A stretch of 38,322 nt of DNA from Candidatus Latescibacterota bacterium (GTDB lineage Bacteria; Latescibacterota; UBA2968; UBA8231). The DNA is taken from NCBI GenBank assembly GCA_007571365.1, contig RKRN01000130.1:1-38322 (forward strand). Direction: 5' to 3'. The notes under the pieces are model-generated. The model did no database searches. It saw only the letters and a list, made by a program, of their open reading frames with translations, and was not told where the DNA came from. A program made the position numbers and the translations under genes. Positions 23,720 to 33,149 of the stretch are shown here, piece by piece. The stretch's first letter is position 1; each line of letters opens with the position of its first letter.

Positions 23720-24509
23720 ATGTGTCGAGCCACTCGCCGCAGTGCGGGCAGCGGTGCTCTGGTTCTTCTGACCGCTGAGCCGCCAGAGCCTCGACAAATC
23801 CCGCGCCTAAAATGCCGGCCGGCAGCGCGAACATGCCGATCCCCAAGATGGCGATGATGGCGGCGATGGTCTGGCCGAGGGGGGTGATCGGGTAGGTGTC
23901 GCCGTAGCCGACCGTGGTCAAGGTGACGATGCTCCACCACATGGTGGTCGGGATGCTGGTAAAGACCTCGGGCTGGTCTTCGTGTTCGACCAAATACATC
24001 AGCGACGAAGAGAGAGCCAACAGGATCAGGAGCACTAAGAAGATGCTGACAAGCTCTTCTTTGCGGTCGGCAATGACGTGGCCGAGCAAGCGCAGGGCGC
24101 GGAAGTAGCGCACTAGCTTGAGGACGCGGAAGATCCGCAGGATGCGCACCACGCGGATAAAACGTGCGTCTACGCTCGGCGGCGGTAGCAATAAAGGGAG
24201 AATGGCCAGCAGGTCGATGATGGCGAGGGGTGTTAAGGCAAAGCGGATGCGCCCGGTTACCGGATGCGAAAAGCGCGGGTTGGTGGTAATAGTCCACAAG
24301 CGTATCACGTATTCAATCGCGAACACGGTCAGCGAGAAATTCTCAAAAAGTTCAAAAGCCGTGCGATTGAGGTTGTAGATCGGCTCGACGGTTTCGAGGA
24401 TCAGGGCGATGATGTTGAGCAGAATCAGGATGATGATGGCTACATCGATGATGCGCCCGGGCTCGTAATCTGGTTCGATAAGGTGATAGACGCGCTCGCG
24501 GAGGCTCAT
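23718..24509 (-). CDS. Voltage-gated-type potassium channel subunit
   Basis: A 263-residue six-helix channel subunit that should assemble as a tetramer in the inner membrane. S1 is near residues 20-40. S4 (RFIRVVRILRIFRVLKLVRYFRALR, residues 116-140, described here by its regularly spaced arginines) is a voltage sensor. The selectivity filter is TTVGYGD at 198-204, between S5 and S6. The C-terminus carries CPHCG, a short possible zinc-ribbon half, not typical of Kv channels. The ATG has GGGAG upstream. It is the last gene of the minus-strand stretch and may be separately transcribed, as 132 bp without a gene precede it. Confidence 0.93.
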   Translation of the reverse strand: MSLRERVYHLIEPDYEPGRIIDVAIIILILLNIIALILETVEPIYNLNRTAFELFENFSLTVFAIEYVIRLWTITTNPRFSHPVTGRIRFALTPLAIIDLLAILPLLLPPPSVDARFIRVVRILRIFRVLKLVRYFRALRLLGHVIADRKEELVSIFLVLLILLALSSSLMYLVEHEDQPEVFTSIPTTMWWSIVTLTTVGYGDTYPITPLGQTIAAIIAILGIGMFALPAGILGAGFVEALAAQRSEEPEHRCPHCGEWLDT

Positions 24510-24641
24510 GGGCTTACTCCCATTGGGTGAAACCCCTCGCCCTGCACTTCACCGGGCGCGAGCCGGTCGGGCAGAGGCAGGTTTTCGCAGCGGAGCGGAT
24601 GGCCTAGGCCGTCGAATATCTGTGCGGGCCGTGGGCATTGG

Positions 24642-25376
24642 CTAGCCCGGCGGCTTGCGCCAGTAGCCTTCGAGCAAGTCTTGTGGTGCCCAGCCCAACA
24701 GTCGCCGGGCTTTGGCGTTGCTGTAGCGGCCGTGGGGCGTGTCCGTGGTGATGTGAAAAATCTCGCAGCGCGAAGGTAGGGACGCCAAGTCCACCGCTAG
24801 GCACTTTTGCAGGGCACGGGCGGCGTCGGGAAAGGTGACGGAAAAGGGATTGGTGCCGCGTCCGAGTTGCTCGGCTGATGGCTCGGCCTCGCGGAAGCTC
24901 AAAAAGAGTGTGGTGAGTACGTGGATGGGGTGGTTGGCGGCGAATACGCGGCAAATCTCTTGGCCGAGCGATTTGGTGTGAGCGTAGAGGCCGACACCCG
25001 AATGCAGGGGGACTTCTTCGTTGATGTCGAAGTCGTAGTGTTCGTAGGAGGGGCCGACTTGGGTGAAGTGCGGCCCGGTGTTGACGAAGCGAGAATGGCC
25101 GTTTTCGACCGCGGCGAGGATGCCGTTGTACGTGCCGGTGGTGTTGACGTCAAAGGCTATTTTGCGGTGCGGCCGCAGCACCGAGCAGTTGATGGTTACA
25201 TCGGTGCCCTCAGTGGCGCGGCGCACTTGATCGAGGTCGGAGACGTCCACCTGCATGGTCTCGTGCGGGCTGTCGATGGGCATGATGTCAGTGATGCGCA
25301 GCTCGTAGGCGTCTTGGAGTTGTGTAACCACGTGCGGACCGAGCATGCCATTGCCGCCTAGGAGCAAAACTTTCAT
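24642..25376 (-). CDS. NAD-dependent epimerase/dehydratase (SDR)
   Basis: A 244-residue extended SDR. GGNGMLG is the cofactor motif at the N-terminus (residues 8-14) and LYAHTKSLG supplies the YxxxK catalytic pair. Its ATG overlaps the stop of the preceding SDR gene by four bases (ATGA), so the two are translationally coupled and belong to the guaB operon. The pair may have arisen by duplication followed by divergence. Substrate unknown. Confidence 0.87.
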   Translation of the reverse strand: MKVLLLGGNGMLGPHVVTQLQDAYELRITDIMPIDSPHETMQVDVSDLDQVRRATEGTDVTINCSVLRPHRKIAFDVNTTGTYNGILAAVENGHSRFVNTGPHFTQVGPSYEHYDFDINEEVPLHSGVGLYAHTKSLGQEICRVFAANHPIHVLTTLFLSFREAEPSAEQLGRGTNPFSVTFPDAARALQKCLAVDLASLPSRCEIFHITTDTPHGRYSNAKARRLLGWAPQDLLEGYWRKPPG

Positions 25377-26062
25377 GGATTAGCCTCAAAGTTGTATTGG
25401 GGGTTAAACGTTAGGTGGCTCTTGGCGCGTGCGACGGAGAAGCGGGCGCGTGTTGCCGCAGACTGGATGTGGATGGCATTGTACTGGCTGGCTGGCCCTT
25501 TTTGCACGATCTGGTTCACAGCTTGGGCGGCGTCGCGCTCGTCGAGCCAGATGGGATCGTAGGGTTGTTCGGCGACCTCCGCGGCGCGGACGAGGTGGCC
25601 GAGGCGAGCAATGGTGACCCGGAGGTCGTGGCTGTGGGCAAATTCGCGGGCCGTAAACTCGGCTAGGTGAGCCCCGAGAATGGCTGGTGTGCAGGAGGGC
25701 CGCGGCTGCCAAGTCTCGTCGACGGTGAGGTTTGCTTCGTACGGGGTGAAAAGGTCGAGCGTACTCAAGAGGATGACGTGTTCGACTTCGGCCGCGGCCG
25801 CGGCCAAGAGCAGATTGTACGTGCCGCGCGTATTGCGGTCTAGCCAAGTGATCTCGCCGTCGCCGGTACGCGGCGCGTAGACGAGGTGGACGACAGCGTC
25901 GATGTGTTTGACGAGTGCGTCGGTATCTGGGCTGTGCCCTAGGTCGCACTGAATCCCGAACCTAGGCTCGGGGTCGGTCAAGCGCAGTTGGTGTGCGTCG
26001 CCGAGGCCAGTTTTTAGAGCTTGGCCGAGTGAGGTAGCGGCGTTGGTAATGAGTACGCGCAT
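25373..26062 (-). CDS. SDR-like epimerase lacking the catalytic YxxxK
   Basis: A 229-residue protein with an SDR Rossmann start (RVLITNAATSLGQAL), in which the glycine-rich motif is weakened. The HVILLSTLDLF strand is kept, but the place where YxxxK is expected reads AILGAHLAEFTA, without Tyr or Lys. It therefore may bind a nucleotide without catalysing the usual chemistry, perhaps as partner of the following active SDR. Only two bases separate it from the guaB stop, and it overlaps the next gene by four, so all three should be co-translated. Confidence 0.8.
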   Translation of the reverse strand: MRVLITNAATSLGQALKTGLGDAHQLRLTDPEPRFGIQCDLGHSPDTDALVKHIDAVVHLVYAPRTGDGEITWLDRNTRGTYNLLLAAAAAEVEHVILLSTLDLFTPYEANLTVDETWQPRPSCTPAILGAHLAEFTAREFAHSHDLRVTIARLGHLVRAAEVAEQPYDPIWLDERDAAQAVNQIVQKGPASQYNAIHIQSAATRARFSVARAKSHLTFNPQYNFEANP

Positions 26063-26064
26063 AG

Positions 26065-27546
26065 CTAGAGTATCTGCTGGTCGGTGTGGGTGGGGACAAT
26101 GTCGTGGAGTTGGCTGTCCATCAGCGCCGTGGGCGACTGCATTTCAAGTACGGCCTTTTCGTGCAGCTCGTCGATGGTGCGGCAACCGGCCGTGGCGAGG
26201 GTAGCGCGCAGCATCTGGATGCGAATCGGCAATTTGTCGTGGATCGAACCGATGTGGGGCACGTAGCCGGAGACGCCCTCCTCGAAGAAGTTCTCTTGCG
26301 TCTGCGCGTAGCGCCGCATGTTGTGGGCGCGCAGCGAACCTTCCATCCAGTATTCCTTGACGATGTCGCCGGCGGTAGTGCGCACGAGGTTGCCTTGGCT
26401 TTCGGTGTAGCCCGCGAAGAAATGCCCCATCATCACGGCATTGGCCCCCAAGGCCATGGCCACGGCGATCTCGGCCGGACCGGAAATGCCGCCATCGGCG
26501 ATGATGGGCAAGTAGGTGCTGCAATCCTGCTGCCACTGGTTGCGAGCTGCGTTGATTTCCATCAAGGCCGTGCCTTGGCCGCGGCCGGTAGCCTTGACTT
26601 CCGGCGTAATGCAGCCTGAGCCGATCCCCATGCCGACTTTGACCGCGTCGGCACCGGCTGCGGCCAAAAAGCGAAACCCCTCGGCCGTGACGACATTGCC
26701 GCCGATGACCGGAGCGTCGGTGCGCGCCTTGAGGAATTGGATCATCTGCCGCTGGTACTCGGTGTGGCCATCGGAAGCGTCGATGACCAATACATCTGCC
26801 TCGTGTGCGATGAGTGCTTCGGCTCGCTCGCGGTCCTCTGGGTGGGTAGAGACGGCCGCGCCGACGAGCAGGCGCTTCTTTTCGTCGATGGATTCGTTGG
26901 GATGCCGCAGGTGCTTGTCGAGGTCCTTTTTGAAGACCACCGCTTGCAGTACGCCCCCCTTGGATAGAATGGGCAGGAAGCCGCGGCCATAGCGGATCAT
27001 AAGCTCGTTGGCGGCCTTAAGGTCGCTTATTTCGCGGCCGGCTTGCACATCGGTCTTCATGCGGGAGGCGACTTGGCAGTCGAGATCGCGGCGCTCGTCG
27101 AAGTCCTTGTCGGTGAGGATGCCGAGGAGTTGGTCGTGGAACTGGCCGCTGGTAGTGACCGGAAAGGTCGTATAGCCGGTGCGGTGGATGATCTCGACGA
27201 CCTCGGCGATGGGCTGTTCCGGGGCTAGAGTGAGAATATCGGTCTGAAAACCGGCCTTGAAGCGTTTGACTTGGCTGATTTTGGCGCACTGCTCGTCAAT
27301 AGGCTGGCTGACGGGCAAGATGCCGATGCCGCCTAGCTGGGCCAAGGCAATGGCCATCTCGCCACCGGTCACCGCCTGCATGGCAGCACTGAGGAAAGGC
27401 ACGTGCAAATAGAGAAAGTCGTCTCCCTTGCGGCAGAGCCGGGTGTTGAGCGACGTGTTGGGGGCGTTGCCGTCGGTTGGCGTGTACCCCGGCAGAATGA
27501 GAAATTCTTTGAGGCTGTGCGAAGGGATGCTCAGGACTTGGGCCAT
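26065..27546 (-). CDS. guaB: Inosine-5'-monophosphate dehydrogenase
   Basis: A 493-residue IMPDH, the NAD-dependent enzyme that makes XMP in guanine nucleotide synthesis. The barrel carries VPFLSAAMQAVTGGEMAIAL, the loop GIGSGCITPEV with the catalytic Cys in a GSxCxT pattern, and PIIADGGISGPAEIAVA for phosphate binding. Two CBS domains lie inside at about residues 100-215. The flap segment AHNMRRYAQ keeps the Arg-Tyr pair. The variant loop (CITPEVKATGRGQ) resembles the divergent IMPDH group seen in some protists rather than E. coli GuaB. GAGGA precedes the ATG. It leads an operon with two SDR genes. Confidence 0.93.
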   Translation of the reverse strand: MAQVLSIPSHSLKEFLILPGYTPTDGNAPNTSLNTRLCRKGDDFLYLHVPFLSAAMQAVTGGEMAIALAQLGGIGILPVSQPIDEQCAKISQVKRFKAGFQTDILTLAPEQPIAEVVEIIHRTGYTTFPVTTSGQFHDQLLGILTDKDFDERRDLDCQVASRMKTDVQAGREISDLKAANELMIRYGRGFLPILSKGGVLQAVVFKKDLDKHLRHPNESIDEKKRLLVGAAVSTHPEDRERAEALIAHEADVLVIDASDGHTEYQRQMIQFLKARTDAPVIGGNVVTAEGFRFLAAAGADAVKVGMGIGSGCITPEVKATGRGQGTALMEINAARNQWQQDCSTYLPIIADGGISGPAEIAVAMALGANAVMMGHFFAGYTESQGNLVRTTAGDIVKEYWMEGSLRAHNMRRYAQTQENFFEEGVSGYVPHIGSIHDKLPIRIQMLRATLATAGCRTIDELHEKAVLEMQSPTALMDSQLHDIVPTHTDQQIL

Positions 27547-27590
27547 AGAAGTCCTCTCAGTGTTGGCGGGGAAAGGAATACGGCTTTCAA

Positions 27591-27619
27591 AGTATAAAAA
27601 TTGCGTTAATTTTATTCAA
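27591..27619 (-). promoter_or_regulatory. Promoter of the guaB operon
   Basis: On the minus strand TTGAAT (27619-27614) and TATACT (27596-27591) are 17 bases apart, about 45 bases before the guaB ATG. Spacing and both boxes fit the housekeeping sigma factor. Confidence 0.7.
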
Positions 27620-27669
27620 TGTTTGGTTTCTTAGCGCAGTAGGTTCATCCATAGCCAAAGGAGCTTTAT

Positions 27670-27915
27670 ATGTTTTACGAGAAAATTTATCCCAAGCAGC
27701 ATTCGACCAACGGCACGACGTACCTCTTGGCCGGTTTTGCGGCCGGCGTCGCCGTCGGTGCGGCCATAGGCGTTTTACTGGCCCCGAGCAAGGGCGAGGA
27801 TACCCGGCGCTTGATCGTGCGCCAAGCCGAAGAGACGCGCGATCAGGTGGTGAAGGCCGTGGAGGGGATGACCAAGCGGGGCGAGCAGGCCCCACAGGCG
27901 GAGGAAGCAGCCTAA
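27670..27915 (+). CDS. YtxH-like small membrane protein
   Basis: An 81-residue protein with one glycine- and alanine-rich membrane helix (LLAGFAAGVAVGAAIGVLLAP) directly followed by SKGEDTRR, the hallmark of YtxH/GvpP-like proteins, and a charged helical tail. Such proteins are linked to general stress in Bacillus, but their biochemical role is not settled. AGGAG lies seven bases before the ATG. Its stop codon overlaps that of the convergent ABC transporter gene. Confidence 0.85.
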   Translation: MFYEKIYPKQHSTNGTTYLLAGFAAGVAVGAAIGVLLAPSKGEDTRRLIVRQAEETRDQVVKAVEGMTKRGEQAPQAEEAA

Positions 27916-29696
27916 GACCGGCTGTAGTTGAGGCGGTAGAGCCGTGCGTAGATGCCATCTTGGAGCAATAGTTCCTCGTGGCGGCCCCGCTCGCGCACCT
28001 CGCCGCGATGCATCACCAAGATCTGGTCGGCACTGCGGATGGTGGAGAGGCGGTGGGCGATGACGATGGAAGTGCGCTCGCTCATCAGTTTGGCGATGGC
28101 GTCTTGGATGAGCAATTCGGTCTCGGTGTCGATGCTGGAGGTGGCCTCGTCGAGGACGAGAATTTGCGGGTCGAAGGCGAGGGCGCGGGCAAAGGCCAGC
28201 AGCTGGCGCTGCCCGGCCGACAGGGTTGAGCCGCCTTCGGCTACCGGGTGGGCAAAGTCTTGGGGGAGGCGTTCGATAAAGGGTGCGGCGTTGACATAGC
28301 GGGCTGCGCGCTCGACTCGGGTGTCGTCAATGGCGTCGTCGCCGAGGCGAATGTTGCCGCTGATGTTCCCGGAAAACAAGAAAACCTCCTGCTGGACGAT
28401 GCTGATGCGGCGGCGCAATTCGGCCGCGTGCCACTGCCGCACGTCGCGGCCATCGACGAGGATTTGCCCGCGCTGGATGTCGTAGAAGCGGCAGAGGAGG
28501 CTGACGATGGTGGTCTTGCCTGAGCCGGTCGCCCCGACTATTGCCATACTCTGCCCGGCCCGTAGTTCAAACGAGACATCCTTGAGAATCCAGTCTTCGG
28601 CTGCTGGATCGTACTTGAAGAACACGTTGCGGAATTCAATCGCGCCGCCGCGGCTGGCTACCGGCAGCTTGCGTCGCGGTCCGCCGGCGGGTTCGCTGGG
28701 GACGGCCAACATCTCGAAGATGCGTTCGGATGCGGCCATGGCGCTTTGCAGCAGGGCATAGCGGTCGGAGATGTCCATGATTGGGCGGAAGAAGCGGCGG
28801 ATGTACTGGAGAAAGGCCACCAAAACCCCCAGCTCAATCCGGCCGTCAATCACGTCCGCGGCCCCGTACCACAGCACTAGCACCATGCCGACCGTGCCGA
28901 GCAATTCGGTAAAAGGAAAAAAGATGGCATAGCAGTGGACTTCGCGGTCTTCGGCGCGGCGGTAGGGCAGGTGCTCGGCGTCGAAGTCGCGCAGATTGCG
29001 CCGTTGGCGGTTGAAAAGCTGCACCACCTCCACGCCGGTGATATTCTCTTGCAAATAGGCATTGAGCCGGGCCAAGCGCGTGCGCAACTCGCGGTAGGCG
29101 TACATGGCCAGGCCCTGTAGGTAGAAGGTCGAGACGGCGATGATCGGGACCACGCTACAGCAGATCAGGGCCAACTCGAAGTCGATATAGGCCATGAAGC
29201 CGACGATGGCCAGCAAAGTGAAAAAATCCATAAAAACCGAGACGACGCCCTCGCTGAAAAACTCGTTGAGGGCGTCGATGTCGTTGGTTGCGCGGGTCAT
29301 AATACGGCCCAGTGGCGTGCGGTCGAAGTAGCGCAGTGGCAGCTTTTGCAGGTGGGCAAACAGGTCGCGGCGCATGTCGTACATGACGCGCTGACCGATC
29401 ATGCCAGTGACCAAGGTCTGGGCGTATTGAGCCCCGTATTGCACGGCGACGCTGCCAAAAAAGGCCGCGATCATCCACCGCAGCCCCGCCCAGTCGCCGA
29501 CGGCGATGTAGTCGTCAACAGCTACCTGCGTGATATAGGGACCGACTTGGCCGAAGCCGGCGGCGAGGGCAATGGTGCCAAAGGCGAGAATCACGGGTCC
29601 GCGGTGGGGTTTGAGATACCCCAACAGTTGCAGCGTCAGCCCCAAGTTGAAGGCGCGTTGTTGGATTTCTTCTTCTTTGTTGAGTTCGGTACTCAC
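27912..29696 (-). CDS. ABC exporter half, canonical ATP site (heterodimer partner B)
   Basis: A 594-residue protein with an N-terminal six-helix exporter domain and a C-terminal ATPase. Walker A is GATGSGKTT, the signature is LSAGQ, and Walker B is ILVLDEATS with the catalytic Glu. The start is a GTG at 29696 overlapping the upstream stop as GTGA; the frame is open to 30230 but that section is a shadow of the partner gene. With the partner it should form a heterodimeric exporter of lipids, drugs or peptides. The substituted signature (LSAGQ for LSGGQ) fits an asymmetric pair. Confidence 0.92.
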   Translation of the reverse strand: MSTELNKEEEIQQRAFNLGLTLQLLGYLKPHRGPVILAFGTIALAAGFGQVGPYITQVAVDDYIAVGDWAGLRWMIAAFFGSVAVQYGAQYAQTLVTGMIGQRVMYDMRRDLFAHLQKLPLRYFDRTPLGRIMTRATNDIDALNEFFSEGVVSVFMDFFTLLAIVGFMAYIDFELALICCSVVPIIAVSTFYLQGLAMYAYRELRTRLARLNAYLQENITGVEVVQLFNRQRRNLRDFDAEHLPYRRAEDREVHCYAIFFPFTELLGTVGMVLVLWYGAADVIDGRIELGVLVAFLQYIRRFFRPIMDISDRYALLQSAMAASERIFEMLAVPSEPAGGPRRKLPVASRGGAIEFRNVFFKYDPAAEDWILKDVSFELRAGQSMAIVGATGSGKTTIVSLLCRFYDIQRGQILVDGRDVRQWHAAELRRRISIVQQEVFLFSGNISGNIRLGDDAIDDTRVERAARYVNAAPFIERLPQDFAHPVAEGGSTLSAGQRQLLAFARALAFDPQILVLDEATSSIDTETELLIQDAIAKLMSERTSIVIAHRLSTIRSADQILVMHRGEVRERGRHEELLLQDGIYARLYRLNYSRS

Positions 29697-31429
29697 AGCG
29701 TTTCCAGTTCGGCGCGAAGCTGCTGGTGCTGGTACAATTCGGCGTAGAAGCCGCCGCTGTTGACCAACTCGGCGTGGGTGCCCAGCTCGGCGATGCGGCC
29801 GTCTTCGAGCACGGCGATGCGGTCGGCGTGGCGCAGGGTCGAGATGCGGTGGGCGATGATGAGGGTGGTGCGGCTCTGCATGAGGGCGTGCAAATGATCG
29901 AGGATCGCTTCTTCGGTGTGGGTGTCCACCGCCGAGAGCGCGTCGTCGAGGATGAGGATCTGCGGCCGGCGAATGAGTGCGCGGGCCAAGGTTGTGCGCT
30001 GCTTTTGGCCGCCGGACAAGGTGACCCCGCGTTCGCCGATCAGGGTGTCGAAGCCCGCGTCGAATTGGTCGATGTCCTTTTTGAGCTGGGCCTGTTCTGC
30101 TGCGGCGCGGATTTGACTTTGTTCGGCCGAATCCATGCCGTAGGCGAGGTTGGCACTGAGGGTATTGGAAAACAGAAAGGGATTTTGCGGGACATAGCCG
30201 ATGGCGTCGCGCAAAGTCGCTAGGGGCCATTCTTCGATGGGCACCCCGTCGATGAGGAGCTGGCCCGGTCCGGCTTGGAGCAAGCGCGGCACGAGGCGCG
30301 CCAAGGTGGTCTTGCCCGAACCGACCCGGCCGATGATGCCAAGGGTCGTGCCTTGGGGAATTTCGAGATCGATCTGATGCAGAACTTGTTCCTCGCCGTA
30401 GGAGAAGCTGAGCTTGCGGAAGGCGATGTGCCCGGCGATTGGTTGCGGCGTTGCCGGGGGCTGGGCGCGGTCTTGGATCTCAGGCTCGACCGCGAGGATT
30501 TCGTTGATGCGCTGCATGGACACGAGGGCGCGCTGGGCGCGGTCAATGACCCAGCCGATGTACATGATTGGGCGGATGAGTTGGGTCAGGTAGGCGTTGA
30601 AGGCCACGAAGGCCCCTAGGCTGAGTTCGCCATCGATGACTGCGCGCCCACCCAGCCACAAATTCAGCCCCAAGCAGAGCGAGGCAATGACGTAGGACAG
30701 CGGTCGGTAGTTGGCGCGGGTGAGGATGTAGGCGCGGTTTTTTTCGAGATAGGCCAAATTGAGTTGGTCGAACGCGGCGTTCTGCGCGGACTCTTGGGTA
30801 TATGCCTTGACGACGCGGATGCCAGAGAGGTTTTCTTGGATGAAGGTGCTGATGCGGCCAAAGTAATCTTGGATGGCCTTGTAGCGGGTGTTGATGACCG
30901 CGGCGATGCGGATCATCACGATGCTAAAAAGCGGCATGGGCAACAGCACGAGCAGAGCCAACTTCCAGTCGAGCAAGCACATACAGGCGAGGGTGAAGGT
31001 CAGGCCCAGAGCGGTATCGACGATGCCGCGGATGCCATAGACCCAAAAAAGATGCACCGAGTGGAGATCGTTGGTCGCCCGCGCCATGAGGTCGCCGGTG
31101 CGGCGCTGCTGGTAGTACGACAGCGGCAGCTTGAGTAGGTGGGCAAAATACGCGATGCGGATGTCGTATTCGATGCGATTGGCGGCGCGGCCTAAGAATA
31201 TCCGCATGGCATAGCCGCACAGGGCTACGCCCAAGGCGTAGGCGAGGATGTAGAAAACGTAGGTTTCAACTTCCCCAGAGGTCGTATCTGGCGTCGAGAC
31301 CGCATCGACGGCATCGCCCACCAGCAGCGGGATACGTGCGGTCGCCGCTTGCCCCAGCCCAATGCAGAGCGCGCCGAGTAGGATGCGGCCCCGATAGGGA
31401 CGGACGTATTGGGAAAACGGACCAAACAT
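29693..31429 (-). CDS. ABC exporter half, degenerate Walker B (heterodimer partner A)
   Basis: A 578-residue exporter half with membrane domain and ATPase. Walker A is GRVGSGKTT, the signature LSGGQ is perfect, but Walker B reads ILILDDALS: the catalytic Glu is Asp, and the following H-loop remains. In heterodimers such as TM287/288 and BmrCD one site is degenerate in this way while the perfect signature completes the other half's active site. The ATG at 31429 overlaps the rdgB stop by one base (TAATG). Substrate unknown. Confidence 0.92.
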   Translation of the reverse strand: MFGPFSQYVRPYRGRILLGALCIGLGQAATARIPLLVGDAVDAVSTPDTTSGEVETYVFYILAYALGVALCGYAMRIFLGRAANRIEYDIRIAYFAHLLKLPLSYYQQRRTGDLMARATNDLHSVHLFWVYGIRGIVDTALGLTFTLACMCLLDWKLALLVLLPMPLFSIVMIRIAAVINTRYKAIQDYFGRISTFIQENLSGIRVVKAYTQESAQNAAFDQLNLAYLEKNRAYILTRANYRPLSYVIASLCLGLNLWLGGRAVIDGELSLGAFVAFNAYLTQLIRPIMYIGWVIDRAQRALVSMQRINEILAVEPEIQDRAQPPATPQPIAGHIAFRKLSFSYGEEQVLHQIDLEIPQGTTLGIIGRVGSGKTTLARLVPRLLQAGPGQLLIDGVPIEEWPLATLRDAIGYVPQNPFLFSNTLSANLAYGMDSAEQSQIRAAAEQAQLKKDIDQFDAGFDTLIGERGVTLSGGQKQRTTLARALIRRPQILILDDALSAVDTHTEEAILDHLHALMQSRTTLIIAHRISTLRHADRIAVLEDGRIAELGTHAELVNSGGFYAELYQHQQLRAELETL

Positions 31430-32043
31430 TAGCGGCCGCGGGCGAGGACTAGCTCGGGAAAGGTGCTGGCAAGGAGTGGGTACATAGCGGCCAGTGCTCG
31501 GGCGCGATGACTGAGGCGGTTTTTTGTGGGCGGGTCGAGCTGGGCCATGGTTTTGCCGTAGGCCGGGACAAAAAAGACTGGATCGTAGCCAAAACCGTTG
31601 GTGCCGGCCGGGGCTGGAGCGATCCACCCGGCACACGTGCCTTCGGCTTGGCACTGGCGACCATCGGGACTTACGGCGCAGAGGACGCAGCGGAACCGCG
31701 CTTGGCGCTGCGCTGGCTCGGGATAGGGCGCAAGCTGAGTCAGTAAAAGCTGGCAGCGGCCAGCGTCGTCGAGGTCGGGGCCACCGTAGCGGGCCGAGTA
31801 GATGCCGGGCGCACCGCCGAGGGCATTGACCTCGAGCCCGGAGTCGTCGGCGAGTGCGATCTGGCCGCTGGCTGCGGCATAGGCACGGGCCTTGAGCTGG
31901 GCGTTGGCGGCAAAGGTCTGGCCGCTTTCGTCGACGTCGAGTTCAAGGCCCAGCGCGGTCGGCGCGACGACCGCGATATCGGCGAGTAGAGCGCGGACTT
32001 CGCGCAGCTTGCCGGCGTTGTTCGAGGCCAGAAGCAGCGCCAT
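31429..32043 (-). CDS. rdgB: Non-canonical purine NTP pyrophosphatase (RdgB/HAM1)
   Basis: A 204-residue enzyme that removes dITP, ITP and XTP from the nucleotide pool, protecting DNA. Family landmarks are LLASNNAGKLREV at the N-terminus, ALADDSGLEVNALGGAPGIYSARYGG in the active site and GTNGFGYDPVFFVP near residue 150. The ATG follows the TPR gene's stop by 5 bp and has no obvious ribosome-binding site, so coupled translation is likely. It is embedded in the selW-TPR-rdgB-ABC unit. Confidence 0.95.
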   Translation of the reverse strand: MALLLASNNAGKLREVRALLADIAVVAPTALGLELDVDESGQTFAANAQLKARAYAAASGQIALADDSGLEVNALGGAPGIYSARYGGPDLDDAGRCQLLLTQLAPYPEPAQRQARFRCVLCAVSPDGRQCQAEGTCAGWIAPAPAGTNGFGYDPVFFVPAYGKTMAQLDPPTKNRLSHRARALAAMYPLLASTFPELVLARGR

Positions 32044-32048
32044 TGCGG

Positions 32049-33107
32049 CTATTGGGGCTGCTCGTCGATCTCTGCCAGCTTGCTCGCTGCGTAGTCTTTG
32101 TAGCGGCTGTCGTTGACCGCGAGGTTGTACCAGCGCCGCGCTTCCTGTCGTTGGCCGAGCTGAAAATGCGCGTCGCCCAGCAGCACCTCGGCGGCTCGGT
32201 AGTCCGCTTGACAACTCGTGGCGCGCCGGCCGTGCTCAATGGCTTGGCGGAAGTTGCCCATGCCGTAGTGTGCCTCGCCTAGCCGATAATGGGTCTCGCA
32301 GTAGTTTTTGTCTAGATCGGCGGCCTTGTTGAGCGGGGCAATGGCCTCGTGGAAACGGCCGAGCTGGTTGAGCGCAATGCCGAGCAAGCGATGCCCCTCG
32401 GCGTACGTGTCGTCGACCGCTAGGGCCTTTTGCAAAAGCGGCACTACGCCCTCTATATCACCAGTCGCGAACTTCACCCGCGCTAAGTCGCCGTACGATT
32501 CCATGTACGCGGGGTCGGCTTCTATGGAACGCTGGTAGGTGACGACCGATTTGCCGTAGTCGCGGTTGAGGCGCTGGATATCGCCGAGGGCGTTGTAGGG
32601 TCTGGCGTCGGTGGGATCGGCTGTTATGGCCTCGGCATAGGCCATCGCAGCTTTGTCTTTTTCGCGCAGGCCGCTGTAGGAAAGGCCCATGATGTAGAGC
32701 GCTTGGGCGTCGAGTACGCCAAGCTGTTGGCTATCGGTAAAATAGGTGATGACCTCGTTGTATTTCTTTTGCCGAAAGCTGTTGAGAGCGGCCTTTTTAT
32801 AGAGCTGTCCGAGGGCCTTGGCGGTTTGTTCCGGCTTGGTGCCGAGGGCCTGGGCTGCGGTAAAGCTGGCGATGGCTTTGTCGTACTCGTTGAGGGCCTT
32901 GTAGGAAATGCCGAGGACGTAGTGAGCGTTTCCGTAGGTAGAATCGGCCTCCACGGCCTTTTCTAGCTCGATGACGGCGTTGCGATAGTTGCCCTTTTTG
33001 ACCAAGTCGTAGCCGGTGCGGAAGTAGTTGAGGGCTTCGGGCGATTGGGCGAGGGCAGGTGCGCTCAGAAGCGCGAAAGCGAGACTGAGCAGGCGGCAGT
33101 ACTTCAA
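32049..33107 (-). CDS. Exported TPR protein
   Basis: A 352-residue protein with a typical Sec signal peptide (LLSLAFALLSAPALAQS) followed by about eight tetratricopeptide repeats from residue 25 onward, such as GNYRNAVIELEKAVEADSTY, NEYDKAIASFTAAQ, and GRFHEAIAPLNKAADLD. It should be periplasmic and mediate protein contacts. The start is a TTG preceded by a perfect AGGAGG six bases upstream. It follows the SelW-like gene by 42 bp. Nothing in the sequence gives a specific partner. Confidence 0.88.
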   Translation of the reverse strand: MKYCRLLSLAFALLSAPALAQSPEALNYFRTGYDLVKKGNYRNAVIELEKAVEADSTYGNAHYVLGISYKALNEYDKAIASFTAAQALGTKPEQTAKALGQLYKKAALNSFRQKKYNEVITYFTDSQQLGVLDAQALYIMGLSYSGLREKDKAAMAYAEAITADPTDARPYNALGDIQRLNRDYGKSVVTYQRSIEADPAYMESYGDLARVKFATGDIEGVVPLLQKALAVDDTYAEGHRLLGIALNQLGRFHEAIAPLNKAADLDKNYCETHYRLGEAHYGMGNFRQAIEHGRRATSCQADYRAAEVLLGDAHFQLGQRQEARRWYNLAVNDSRYKDYAASKLAEIDEQPQ

Positions 33108-33149
33108 AGCAGTCCTCCTATACAGATGGTAAAAGGCATGGGCACGTTC

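Noticed and set aside
29697-30230. N-terminal extension of the second ABC exporter half
   Set aside because: It overlaps the ATPase domain of the upstream half in another frame and is rich in Arg, Pro and His; the GTGA overlap marks the real start.
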